Part shown: in pieces, positions 47,305 to 56,118 of the stretch
Numbering within the stretch: position 1 is the stretch's first letter
How the letters are laid out: each line of letters opens with the position of its first letter
The notes under the pieces: generated by a model
The model's input: the letters and a program-made list of their open reading frames with translations, nothing else
What the model was told of the DNA's origin: nothing
Database searches by the model: none
Source of the DNA: Pseudomonas sp. Root71
GTDB lineage: Bacteria; Pseudomonadota; Gammaproteobacteria; Pseudomonadales; Pseudomonadaceae
Length of the DNA stretch: 64,000 bases
Reading direction: 5' to 3'
NCBI RefSeq assembly: GCF_001429045.1
Contig: NZ_LMHY01000022.1
Coordinates: 452,724 to 516,723 of the forward strand
Position numbers and translations under genes: made by a program

Positions 47305-47697
47305 TTAGTCTTCAAAACGCCCCGTGGAATCTCGATCGCGCTCGTAATGCCGGGTGAGCGCAAACGCCGGCAACCAGGCCTCACGGCGCACAGTCCAGCT
47401 CTCGTAGGTGGGCGTCAACTGGTCAGGAGCATCCAGGGATCCCAGGTTCACTTCGATTTCGTCTGCACTGCGCGAGAACACGGACGAACCGCAGTGGGGA
47501 CAGAAATACCGCCCGGCGTAGTCACGGGTTTCGCCCTCGACTGTCACGGCATCCTGATGAAATATCGCGGACGCGTGGAACAGCGCCCCATGGTGCTTGC
47601 GACAGTCGAGACAGTGACAAACGCCAACCCGGAACGGGCGCCCCGATGCGACAAGACGCACCTTGCCGCACAAACAACCGCCGGCGAATCGGTCCAT
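47305..47697 (-). CDS. GFA family (glutathione-dependent formaldehyde-activating-like) protein
   Basis: 130 residues with the family zinc-binding cysteines: CLCGKV at the start, CHCLDC near 32-37 and FCPHCGSSVF near 93-100. GFA proteins bind glutathione and metal; most are unassigned. It is short, as usual for the family, and precedes the outer-membrane barrel gene's end by 34 bp on the same strand. Confidence 0.85.
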   Translation of the reverse strand: MDRFAGGCLCGKVRLVASGRPFRVGVCHCLDCRKHHGALFHASAIFHQDAVTVEGETRDYAGRYFCPHCGSSVFSRSADEIEVNLGSLDAPDQLTPTYESWTVRREAWLPAFALTRHYERDRDSTGRFED

Positions 47698-47731
47698 GGG
47701 GTGTCTCCTCCAGGCCCTCGGAAACGGCCTG

Positions 47732-48553
47732 TCAGCGTGGAAACAGGAGCGTCACAGCGGCGCGAAAGCCCCAGCCTTGCGGGCCGTCTTCCGGGCTGTC
47801 GAGCCAGTAGCGCGGGCCGGCCTGCACCGTCAATGGTTGACCGCCGATCCTCAGCAGTTGGGTGACCGTGAGGTTGACCGGTACCGACCATTCGCGCGAT
47901 TGCCAATTGTAGGTCGACTCGGTGTTCACCCCGTAGGTCGTGTACGTATGGGTGGTGTACGAGAGAAAGGGTTGCAGGAAGGTCTGGTTGACCTTTTCCT
48001 TGTCGTCCGGCGGGCTGTCGTCCAGGCCCCAGATATGGTTGGCCAGAATGCCTCGGGTCCAGCCATTGGACTGTTTCAACGCCACGGCCGTCGGGCCCAG
48101 GCCCCATTGCTCGCTGCCGAGCAACTCATCACTGCCGGTCGGTATCAGCAACGCCGGGCCACCACCGAGTATCCAGCCACTTTCCGTGGGCCTGGTCGGC
48201 GAAAAGAAAAAACTCTGGGTGATATCGCCGCTGCCGGATTTGTCCGCCGCGCCATCGGGGGCCAGGCCGTGCTGGTCGATGATCGGCAGGATGGTCCGGG
48301 AAATGAGGTTCCAGTCTTCGTTCAAGGCAAACGGCAGCACAGGCTGGATATTGGTGACGCTGTGCATGCCCTCCCCGGTCGGCCCCATCTTCTGGTCCCA
48401 GTTGTACTGCACCGGCAGGCTGTACATCGCCGCGACCGGGTTGAGGGCTTTCTTCGCCAATTCCGCCGAATCGTCGGCCTGAGCCATCGGGATGAAACCC
48501 AACGCAACGACGAGTGTCGACGCGGTACCCATCCATCCTTCTTTCAAATCCAT
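47732..48553 (-). CDS. Outer-membrane beta-barrel protein of unknown function
   Basis: 273 residues from ATG 48553, preceded by AGGTGAG. A signal region (about 1-22, ending AQA) is followed by alternating strands (NWNLISRTILPII, ILGGGPALLIP, SVPVNLTVTQLL, LTVQAGPRYWLD) and a final GFRAAVTLLFPR ending in arginine after an aromatic. It resembles the transporter or MetA-pathway phenol-degradation type of barrel. Ligand unknown. GFA follows on the same strand. Confidence 0.75.
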   Translation of the reverse strand: MDLKEGWMGTASTLVVALGFIPMAQADDSAELAKKALNPVAAMYSLPVQYNWDQKMGPTGEGMHSVTNIQPVLPFALNEDWNLISRTILPIIDQHGLAPDGAADKSGSGDITQSFFFSPTRPTESGWILGGGPALLIPTGSDELLGSEQWGLGPTAVALKQSNGWTRGILANHIWGLDDSPPDDKEKVNQTFLQPFLSYTTHTYTTYGVNTESTYNWQSREWSVPVNLTVTQLLRIGGQPLTVQAGPRYWLDSPEDGPQGWGFRAAVTLLFPR

Positions 48554-48839
48554 CTCACTCACCTGTAGACGCCAAAGCCGGCATTGCAAAGGGTTAGCGT
48601 AGGCAACTGTGATCGATGTGCAATTTTTTCCGCTCGGGTATTTAACAGTTTTTGAGAGTTATTGATTCGGATTATCCCGCCGCTACGTGCAGCATTCGGC
48701 CCGCATTGACCGGCGTGCAAGCACCTGCTTTGCGTAACCGACCGGCGAGTACCAGTGCCTGGATACAAGGTGCCCGGACCAATGCCCGGGGCCAGGTCGG
48801 AACCCGAATGACAACTTTAATCACTTGAGAACCAAACAC

Positions 48840-49520
48840 ATGGGCATGTCGAACAAATGGATTGCGGGTATTGCTTTGAGCTGTGTATTTCAGGTCGGCT
48901 GTGTCTCGAAAGTCGCGCAGCAAGAGCAATACTCGGGCTTCCTGGGCAATTACCAGGGCCTGGAGGAGCAAACTACGCCGAGTGAGCAGAAAGTATTGCG
49001 CTGGGTATCGCCAGGGTTCGATCCACGCACGTATTCCACAGTAGTGTTCAGGCAGATGGAACTGTATCCATCGCCGCAGCCGACCGCGCGCGTCAGCCTG
49101 AAGACCCTGCAAGACTTGCAATTGATGGCCAGTAACAGCGTCAAGACCGCCTTTGCCCGTCGTTATGCGATCGTCCCTTATCCGCAGCTGGCGCCGACCG
49201 ATTCGCGGTCACTGATCCTGCAGGCGGCGATCACCCACGTCAGCGCTAACAATGAAGGCATGCACTGGTATGAGGCCGTTCCAATCGGGGCCATTGTCGG
49301 GGCGACACAAGCCGCCACCGGGCATCGGGACCAGACCGCCGAGATGTACATCGAAGCCAACCTGATCGACGCCAAGACCGGTATGCCGGTCGCGAAGATC
49401 GTGCGCAAGGTATTCGGCGAGACCATCAAGAATGCCGAACAGCCGATTGTTGCCAATGACTTCAAGGTTGCACTCAAAGGCATGACAGACGATATGCAGG
49501 CCCTCCTCCTCAAGCGTTGA
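48840..49520 (+). CDS. DUF3313-type lipoprotein
   Basis: About 226 residues from ATG 48840 (MGMSNKWIAGIALS). A lipobox-like FQVGC places the lipid-modified Cys at about 22. DUF3313 features follow: FLGNYQGL, WVSPGFDPRTYSTVVF, then a beta-rich region with TAEMYIEANLIDAKTGMPV. It is anchored in a membrane, probably the outer one. Function unknown. Confidence 0.75.
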   Translation: MGMSNKWIAGIALSCVFQVGCVSKVAQQEQYSGFLGNYQGLEEQTTPSEQKVLRWVSPGFDPRTYSTVVFRQMELYPSPQPTARVSLKTLQDLQLMASNSVKTAFARRYAIVPYPQLAPTDSRSLILQAAITHVSANNEGMHWYEAVPIGAIVGATQAATGHRDQTAEMYIEANLIDAKTGMPVAKIVRKVFGETIKNAEQPIVANDFKVALKGMTDDMQALLLKR

Positions 49521-49632
49521 CGCTCAGGCAAACCCCATCGCAAGCAGACCTGCATGGGGTTTCAATGTGATACCTTGCCGTGTTTTCCCTCTGACAAACC
49601 GTTAACCGTACCGACGCCTGACGTGAGACTCA

Positions 49633-50097
49633 ATGATGAAAATACTGGCCAATACCTTAGCGCTCGCTACGATGTTGCTGGGCACCAGCGCCCTGGCTGC
49701 GACCGTGATTCCCCTCAAAGGTCAGACTTCCCAGACCATCCAGCAGGACACCAGTGCCTGCCAGTCCCAGGCCAACGCGCAACATCCGGTGCAAGGCACC
49801 GTGCCCTCCGGTGGTCGGGTCAAGGGCGCCGCCACCGCCGCGGTCGCCGGTGCCACGGCGGCAGAAATTCGCGGTCGCCAACATGAAAACCTCTATGACC
49901 AGATCGACGACGATACCAAGCAAGACTATCGCCAGAACCGGGCACACAGTGCCGCGGCTGCCGGTGCCGTCGTCGGGGGCTCCAGACAACGCCAGGAGCG
50001 CCGGCAGAACCTGAGTGAGAGCGAACAAAGCGTCACCGCCAACAACTCCGTCTACAACAGTTGCCTGCAACAACGTGGCTACGATGTCTTGCCCTGA
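49633..50097 (+). CDS. Exported glycine-zipper family protein 1
   Basis: 154 residues with a signal peptide (MMKILANTLALATMLLGTSALA). It shares VIPLKGQTSQ, GGRVKGAA, AAEIRGRQH, DDDTKQDYRQNR, AAGAVVGGSRQRQERR and a final CLQQRGYDV with the paralogue at 60331-60786. The Ala/Gly-rich helix spaced as G-xxx-G is the zipper. These proteins are envelope components of unknown role. It may be cotranscribed with nothing; the DUF3313 gene ends 112 bp upstream. Confidence 0.75.
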   Translation: MMKILANTLALATMLLGTSALAATVIPLKGQTSQTIQQDTSACQSQANAQHPVQGTVPSGGRVKGAATAAVAGATAAEIRGRQHENLYDQIDDDTKQDYRQNRAHSAAAAGAVVGGSRQRQERRQNLSESEQSVTANNSVYNSCLQQRGYDVLP

Positions 50098-50149
50098 TCG
50101 GCGGCGACGATGGCCTTGAGTGTTCGTGCCCCTGTCTTTTACCGCGCTC

Positions 50150-50297
50150 AAAAAAAGCCCCGGGCCCTTCAAGAAAGGACCCGGGGCAAAGCCGTAGAAC
50201 GAGAGGTGAGGATCGTTTACGCCGCGACAAACAAAGCATGAGCGCGATGTGCGTCAACGCTCCTCGAGAGCCATTTAAATCGGTAACGCCTCTGGTT
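50150..50297 (-). ncRNA. Candidate small RNA
   Basis: Minus-strand intrinsic terminator: a GC-rich 8-bp stem plus one mismatch and more pairs (50157-50187), followed by seven T. A promoter-like pair TTGTTA (50327-50332) and TTATTA (50304-50309) with a 17-base spacer lies upstream. No protein gene reads into this terminator from the right. A transcript of about 148 nt would result. The promoter overlaps AATAAGAAT, which looks like half of a Fur box. No RNA family is recognised. Confidence 0.4.
50157..50187 (-). terminator. Intrinsic terminator on the minus strand
   Basis: Stem GCCCCGGG-x-CCTT with its complement and a run of seven A on the left (T on the minus strand). It lies 60 bp after the stop of the plus-strand glycine-zipper gene, but its orientation does not serve that gene. 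Confidence 0.8.
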
Positions 50298-50752
50298 CAA
50301 AGCTAATAAGAATCAAAAATAATCTTTAACAAACCCGGCGCAGAAAAACACAACCATTGATTTGTATCCTGATAGTTCAGGCTGAAATTGAAACCTGTCG
50401 CAACAGCGATGTTAGTTCACTCAGGCGTGCCTGCACGCAAGTCCACCTGCTCCAGCTTGCAGTTTTCGGATAGCGCCGTTAATCCATTCCAAGCATTATT
50501 CATGGTGTCCAAATCGAAAACCATGGATCATCCAGCAATGCTTTTTTTTTGTTTGATTGAACTGATACCACTGACAGGCCCGGCTGTTTGCCGAACCGCA
50601 CGCCTCTGACACGAGCCAGTCCGGCACTGTAAATGCGACACGCAGCGCACCTTCCGCCCGACCCTCATCTTCGCTCACCTCCCAGACCAGAATGTACCGA
50701 GCCAAATCCGGCCCCTATACTCAGGCCAGCACCGCCTGAACGGAAGATTTCT

Positions 50753-51574
50753 ATGAGCTACACCTTCAAGTTGAAAAATGGCGCCGTGGCGGTATTCGAC
50801 CCCGACAACGCCATGCTTTCCATTACAACACCCCATGGAGATGTACAGAATTCCACGCTAGGTAGAGCTGAGTCGCGCCTGTTGGACCTGCTGCTCATGG
50901 AGCCAGGTGTCACTAAAACCCGCGATGAAATCATCGAGTACACCTGGAATGACCGCGTGGTTGCCTCCGGCAGTTTGAACCAGACGGTTTTCTCACTGCG
51001 CAATATTCTCAATGACAGTCGGGATCACGAGATCTTGATGACGGTTCCTCGACGAGGATATTGCTTCAACCGGCAATGTGTCGTCGATGCACAAGCAGAT
51101 GTAACGACACCCCAAGAGGAAACGGCACAGCCACCCGAGGCCTTCACCGGGCAACTACCGCCACCGGGTGGTGATGAACGACTGGCGCCTTCTGGTAAAA
51201 CCAGTCAATCCACTCGTATTACAAAGGCTCAGTTGATCGCTTATGTCGTTACGCTGGCAGTCGTTGCCTTTAGTATTTTTCAATTCGACTTCGACGCGCC
51301 AAAAATTGAAATTTCCAGTCTCGACAAGAGTGGACTGGTCATACACGCCGTGGGCAGCAATCTTGCCGAGGCTCAAGCGCTGATGGACCTGTCGGCCAAA
51401 CAAACTGAACAGCTACCGCCAAACCTGAAGGGCCAGGTCTGGATCAACCTGTATAAAGCCAATTATTCCGTTTCGTGCATCCGCCAGGATCAAAGCACTG
51501 CAAATCTGCAATTGAACAGCAGCGAAAGAGACCTCGCCTTGATGATTCGTCAATGTCTGGAAGTCACCTTATGA
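50753..51574 (+). CDS. ToxR/CadC-like membrane-bound winged-helix regulator
   Basis: 273 residues from ATG 50753 with GGAAG upstream. An OmpR-type winged-helix DNA-binding domain at about 5-105 (GRAESRLLDLLLMEP, EIIEYTWNDRVVASGSLNQT, VFSLRNILND, VPRRGYCF) is followed by a Pro/Gln-rich linker. One membrane segment (AYVVTLAVVAFSIFQF, about 165-180) leads to a periplasmic domain of about 90 residues with two cysteines. It needs no phosphorelay; the sensing part is periplasmic. Its stop overlaps the next gene by ATGA. Confidence 0.85.
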   Translation: MSYTFKLKNGAVAVFDPDNAMLSITTPHGDVQNSTLGRAESRLLDLLLMEPGVTKTRDEIIEYTWNDRVVASGSLNQTVFSLRNILNDSRDHEILMTVPRRGYCFNRQCVVDAQADVTTPQEETAQPPEAFTGQLPPPGGDERLAPSGKTSQSTRITKAQLIAYVVTLAVVAFSIFQFDFDAPKIEISSLDKSGLVIHAVGSNLAEAQALMDLSAKQTEQLPPNLKGQVWINLYKANYSVSCIRQDQSTANLQLNSSERDLALMIRQCLEVTL

Positions 51575-52053
51575 AGTTTGAAATTCCGCAGGCCGTTCAC
51601 TGGCCTCTTATAGGCTTGATCAATGCACTGTGCATTTTTTCCATTTTTTACTCTCCTTCTCATTACATGGAAAATATCAGCTACCAGACAAAATCCCGAC
51701 AATGGCTGGAGGATCTCAACCAACTCAATACCGAAGAATACCTCACTATCGGGCATGGTCGACTCACGGGAACCACGTTGGAAAGCCTGAATGGAAAAAT
51801 CCGTAATGCGACCATCTCGGCGAATATAATCGGAGAAAGCAAGACACACGTCGAGATCAAAGTCAGTAATGTCAAACTCAGCCAGGACAATGAACTTTTT
51901 GCCATTGAAAAGACCCCTGACCTGTTCTTCAGGCGTCAGTATGTCTTGCAAGAAGGCGCCATTCTTAACTACGAGTTGATTCCGACCCAGGATAAAAGCG
52001 CCGCGTGTTTTTACATCCATGAACTTGGCCGCTTGCGCTGCATGAGCCATTAA
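51571..52053 (+). CDS. ToxS-like membrane partner of the regulator
   Basis: 160 residues. One N-terminal membrane segment (WPLIGLINALCIFSIFY) is followed by a periplasmic beta-rich domain with two cysteines near the end (CFYIHELGRLRC). Its ATG overlaps the stop of the ToxR-like gene by 4 bases. Size, topology and coupling match the ToxS/TcpH kind of effector proteins. There is no obvious sequence identity to ToxS, so the role is inferred from layout. Confidence 0.6.
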   Translation: MKFEIPQAVHWPLIGLINALCIFSIFYSPSHYMENISYQTKSRQWLEDLNQLNTEEYLTIGHGRLTGTTLESLNGKIRNATISANIIGESKTHVEIKVSNVKLSQDNELFAIEKTPDLFFRRQYVLQEGAILNYELIPTQDKSAACFYIHELGRLRCMSH

Positions 52054-52237
52054 TCGGCCTCAGGTAGCGACTCGACACCCACCTGGCACAGGTTCACATC
52101 AAAGAACCCTTCAAACAAAAATAACACTTATTGATTTGAATCATACGTCTCTCCTGCCAAAAATCCCTCGCCGATAATCCTTGGAATCGAGCTTGCTTGA
52201 TTCTCACCCGGGACAATGCCCTATACAGGAGAATCAA

Positions 52238-52537
52238 GTGAAAACCATGCATTTCCTGCGAACCCATAGAACGACGACTTTCGGATACCTGGCGGTCTTT
52301 TTTCTGTCTGCCATGCCACTTTATTCGTTGGCACACGACGAGCGCTCCGTCGAAAGCACGACCATTGAATATTATGAAATTGAAACAAGCCCGGATGACA
52401 GTCAGAAACTGTCGCATCTGAAAATCCACAGTGAGAATGAGTATCAAACGGACGAACAGAACAGTGATTCTGCTCTCCCTGCTCCACCACAAAGTGATGC
52501 CGGCATGAGCTACGCCAACTGGTTCATACTACTTTGA
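52238..52537 (+). CDS. Small exported protein of unknown function
   Basis: 99 residues from GTG 52238, chosen because AGGAG lies 7 bases upstream. The signal peptide (FGYLAVFFLSAMPLYSLA) is followed by an acidic, low-complexity mature part (HDERSVESTTIEYYEIETSP) ending in YANWFILL. Not recognised. It lies 184 bp after the ToxS-like gene, so it may be a target of that pair. Confidence 0.6.
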   Translation: MKTMHFLRTHRTTTFGYLAVFFLSAMPLYSLAHDERSVESTTIEYYEIETSPDDSQKLSHLKIHSENEYQTDEQNSDSALPAPPQSDAGMSYANWFILL

Positions 52538-52714
52538 GGAGCGTTGTATCCGCAGGGGCAAGCGCTGACTGACCTCTTCCGGCGACCTGGCAAATATGAG
52601 TTATTGACTTTGGCAGGCACAATCGAAGTGAGATTATTTACAGCCCAAGTCGTGGCAGAGATACAGCTGACATTCTGTTCTGCCTGAATAAACTGTTAAT
52701 AAGGAATCGCCTCG

Positions 52715-53141
52715 ATGCTACTGAAAAACTTCGTCACCGTGTCGTTTGGTTTATTGCTTTCCCTCAAGGCCATGGCCGACGACAAGGGCTTCTACAGTGC
52801 CAAATTGACGAGTATCGAAACCAACAAGAAGGCCCCAAGTACCGTGAAAACTGGCTATCAGGTAAAAACCGGTTATCGTATCGACGACTTTCACGCCTTT
52901 ACAGCAGCTGCCATTGACCCGATGAAACCCCAATCGCAGATCTTCAGTTCGAAAATCGATCCGCGCAATGTTCAACACATGGACGACTCAGCGTTGGACA
53001 GCAAGTACGCATTTTCTGCGGAACTGGAACTGATCCGGGGCCTCTGACACCCCGTTCAAAGCCAATGGAAACGAGGTCGAGCTTACCGACAGCAAGAACG
53101 GCCAATCGCGTATCTTCTCCGTGACTGCCCGTCAGGCTTGA
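52715..53141 (+). pseudogene. Frameshifted exported protein
   Basis: The N-terminus (MLLKNFVTVSFGLLLSLKAMADDKGFYSAKLTSIET) is close to that of the barrel at 56119 (MLLRNLGFASLLSLLSFQALADDKGLYL). The frame stops at 53047 after ELELIRGL. Removing one C in GGGGCCTCTGAC restores a longer frame: SDTPFKANGNEVELTDSKNG and QSRIFSVTARQA, to a TGA at 53141. So it is probably a single-base frameshift. Beyond the signal peptide it differs from the barrel, so the common origin may be limited to the 5' end. Confidence 0.55.
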
Positions 53142-53174
53142 CCCTATTCATTTAACAGATGAGCCTTCAATTTC

Positions 53175-54188
53175 ATGAGTATCGCACCGCCCGACGAGAT
53201 CTTTCATTTGTCTTCCGCCTTGCCGAGCCAACTGAATAGAACAATAGGCAATTGGGAAATGAGCCTTTTTCCGGCCGAGCATGAGGCGCGCATTCGGCAA
53301 CACAAACTCTTTCACAGCCCGCAACTGCAGTGCAGTCGTCTTGAGTTCGACTCATCCGTGACCCTGGTCAGTTCTGTCCCTGCCGGATTCGTGACATTCG
53401 CCATCTCCCAGGCGCCGATTGGTCGCCCCGTCGTCAACGATCACAAACTGCGGCCTAACGAAGTCATCGTATTGCACAGCGATGAAACGGTGCATTACAC
53501 CTGCGAACCGAATGAAACACTTTTCACCCTCACCACGACACTGGAGTACTATGACCGATACCGCCAAGATCACCCTGTCATAGATATCCTTGCAAACCGG
53601 ACAAACCACAGCTATCAGGCTGAAAACTTTCAATTCATTCAATCGGCCATTCAAGCCATCAGTGTTTGCTGTGTCGATATCAGCGACACGGCTTCGGCAG
53701 AATGCGATGAAGCACAGCGATCTGCGATTGGAAGTGCAGTGCTTGCTTCATTGTTGCAATCGCTGACACCCGCAGGCGGTTTCAGCCGCAAAGTCCCGAC
53801 TAGAAGAAAAGTGGCGATAGAAGCCATACAGTACATCCATGAAAACACAAAAAAAACGCTCACTATAAAGTCGCTCGTAAGGCAACTGGAAACCACCACC
53901 CGCACCCTGCACTTTGGCTTCATTGAAACGTTCGGCATGTCGCCTATCGCCTACATCAGAAACTTGAGACTCGCCAGCGCCCGTCGCGACCTGATCAATA
54001 AAACCTGGCCCACCGTCACCGAAACCGCGATGTTCTGGAATTTTCATCATCTGGGCCGGTTTTCCAAGGCGTATCAGTTGGCTTACGGAGAGACGCCGTC
54101 GGAAACGGCCAGGCGCAACTCAGCCAGGCCCAGGAGCACGGTCTCCCCCGTTTACAATCAGGTCGCCGAGGGTAGAAATCATCGTTAA
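53175..54188 (+). CDS. AraC-family regulator
   Basis: 337 residues. The N-terminal half is a cupin-like sensor domain (about 1-180). The C-terminal AraC domain reads KTLTIKSLVRQLETTTRTLH, then FGFIETFGMSPIAYIRNLRLASAR and a second HTH TVTETAMFWNFHHLGRFSKA, YQLAYGETPSET. The layout is like the EutR/OruR-type group. It follows the frameshifted gene by 33 bp and is near the ToxRS-like pair, perhaps in the same regulon. Confidence 0.85.
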   Translation: MSIAPPDEIFHLSSALPSQLNRTIGNWEMSLFPAEHEARIRQHKLFHSPQLQCSRLEFDSSVTLVSSVPAGFVTFAISQAPIGRPVVNDHKLRPNEVIVLHSDETVHYTCEPNETLFTLTTTLEYYDRYRQDHPVIDILANRTNHSYQAENFQFIQSAIQAISVCCVDISDTASAECDEAQRSAIGSAVLASLLQSLTPAGGFSRKVPTRRKVAIEAIQYIHENTKKTLTIKSLVRQLETTTRTLHFGFIETFGMSPIAYIRNLRLASARRDLINKTWPTVTETAMFWNFHHLGRFSKAYQLAYGETPSETARRNSARPRSTVSPVYNQVAEGRNHR

Positions 54189-54287
54189 CCGGTATTTATA
54201 AATGCCCCGTAAATGATGATTAATGATTTCCCTTGATTAACCACAGGTATCCAAAATTGCTTATTTGCCTACTCAAGGGAGATAAGC

Positions 54288-54392
54288 ATGCATCATCGAA
54301 TAAACACACTGCCACTCAAGCAGAAAATCGCACTGTGCATGGCCGTCTATGCAAGCGGCATCTTATTGGCCTGGGTAATTGACTGGTACTGA
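54288..54392 (+). CDS. Very small membrane protein (34 residues)
   Basis: ATG 54288 with AAGGGAGA 5-12 bases upstream. The frame reads MHHRINTLPLKQKIALCMAV, then YASGILLAWVIDWY. It has one basic start and a single hydrophobic helix, so is likely a one-pass inner-membrane peptide. Not recognised. It lies between the AraC and EAL genes. Confidence 0.55.
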   Translation: MHHRINTLPLKQKIALCMAVYASGILLAWVIDWY

Positions 54393-54452
54393 AGTCGTTT
54401 AATCCGCGACTGCAGGATGCACAGTGAAATAATGATACCTCGAGGTTTGTCG

Positions 54453-56048
54453 ATGGTTGCCGCATATAAAGCGTTACTTGGAAGGCACGCAGTCACTGTC
54501 TGTCTGATTGCTGCTGCGGGTTGGGCCGCATGGCTCAGTGCTGGAGTACTGGCGGAGCCATTCATTGCACGGAAGCTGAATAACATTTATGCCGATCTGC
54601 GTGCTGCTCAAGTGGAACCCAATGCGCAGATCGACAAAGTACTGGAAACCCTCGACGATCTTGATCGTTCGGGTCAGGAATGCTCCGTCGAGCAATACTC
54701 GCAACTGGCTGACCTGGTCAAGAACCTGCGATTTGTTGATCAAGCGGCAATCCAGTTGCCCAATGGCAAGATCTGTTCCTCCTACGGACAAGAACTCCCG
54801 TCGATACTGGCCGGTAGCGAGAAACGCAAGTTCTCCGTTGGAAAGCGAACCTACTGGGTGGATGCTAGCCACAGGGTTTCCGCGGACACCGACTTTATCA
54901 TTGTGTCGGAACAGTCAACCTACGTCTGGGCAAACAAGAAGATCCTGCTCGATAATCTGAAGTTTCCCGAGGACCTGCAACTGGACCTCATCGGCCCCGG
55001 CGGCGCAGTGCCCATCGCCTCCACCGGCCATACACCGCTGACGATGCACAAACCCTTCCACCTGGAAGAACTGGTTATCTCGGCAGATAAGGTCCTGATC
55101 GCCTTTGCGGGCAACCGAAATGAACTGATCGCTGTCGTTTCTCTTCCGTTGAGCTACCTGACTGGTCTCAAACTCAAATTATTCATTGGCCTTGCGTGCC
55201 TGTTTACAGCCCTGCTCTTGCTCGCAAGGTGTATTCAACGACATTACACCTCTACCGCCGTACGGCTTCGCAAAGCCCTGAAAACCAACACGCTGGGCGT
55301 TCACTACCAGCCTATCGTCAATTTGACGACGGGCTATCTGGTGGGCGCCGAATCACTTTCCCACTGGAACGACAACGGTACCCAAGTGCCGGCGGATGTT
55401 TTCATCCCGGTGGCGGAGAAGTCTGACTTGATCCGCAAACTTACGCGCTCGGTGATTCGACAAGTGGCGCAGGATTACAGCACCTACCTTTGGGCGTGCA
55501 AGGACTTCTACATTACGGTCAATCTTTGCGCCCAGGATATTCAGGACCCGAGCTTCCCGGACTATGTGGCCAGCGTGCTGGCAACCTACAACATGCCTGT
55601 GTCCGCCATGGCCTTTGAAATCACCGAAAGGACCATGCTCGATCAGAAGCCCGCCGCCCTGCAATTGCGACGGCTTCGTGCGTGCGGACACCGCATTGCC
55701 GTGGACGACTTCGGCATCGGCTATTCCAACCTCTCGCTCCTCGATTCAGTGCCTTTCGACATTCTGAAAATAGACCGCTCGTTCATCGCAGGCGACAAGA
55801 TCGCGGCCAAGGATGCCTTGTGGCGCCACATTGCCCAGTTGGCCAAATCGCTAAGGCTCAAGGTCGTGGCCGAAGGTGTGGAGACTCAGGAACAACTTCC
55901 GCATCTGGTTTCGGAAGGGGTTCTACTGGCGCAAGGCTGGTTGTTCTCCAAAGCACTGCCGATTCAAGCGTTGGCAAGACGCTACTTTCAATGTCCGGAA
56001 AACATCCCGCCCTACGACCCAAAAATATCAATCAATGACTTCTATTAA
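54453..56048 (+). CDS. CSS-motif EAL-domain c-di-GMP phosphodiesterase
   Basis: 531 residues from ATG 54453 (GAGG 8 bases upstream); starts at 54417 and 54432 are possible. Two membrane segments enclose a periplasmic domain of about 210 residues with the ICSSYG motif and a second cysteine (QECSVEQY), the CSS redox-sensor type. The EAL domain keeps the metal and catalytic residues: E in GAESLSHW (Ser replaces Ala of EAL), N in VNLCAQD, E in FEITERT, DDFGIGYSN, K in LKIDRSF, and EGVETQEQ. It should degrade c-di-GMP, with activity set by periplasmic thiol state. Confidence 0.88.
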   Translation: MVAAYKALLGRHAVTVCLIAAAGWAAWLSAGVLAEPFIARKLNNIYADLRAAQVEPNAQIDKVLETLDDLDRSGQECSVEQYSQLADLVKNLRFVDQAAIQLPNGKICSSYGQELPSILAGSEKRKFSVGKRTYWVDASHRVSADTDFIIVSEQSTYVWANKKILLDNLKFPEDLQLDLIGPGGAVPIASTGHTPLTMHKPFHLEELVISADKVLIAFAGNRNELIAVVSLPLSYLTGLKLKLFIGLACLFTALLLLARCIQRHYTSTAVRLRKALKTNTLGVHYQPIVNLTTGYLVGAESLSHWNDNGTQVPADVFIPVAEKSDLIRKLTRSVIRQVAQDYSTYLWACKDFYITVNLCAQDIQDPSFPDYVASVLATYNMPVSAMAFEITERTMLDQKPAALQLRRLRACGHRIAVDDFGIGYSNLSLLDSVPFDILKIDRSFIAGDKIAAKDALWRHIAQLAKSLRLKVVAEGVETQEQLPHLVSEGVLLAQGWLFSKALPIQALARRYFQCPENIPPYDPKISINDFY

Positions 56049-56118
56049 CCCCTCATGGTCCCTCAAATGCTCGCCGAACCCTAACACCAGACAACCCTGT
56101 ACAAGGACTCCACTCAAC

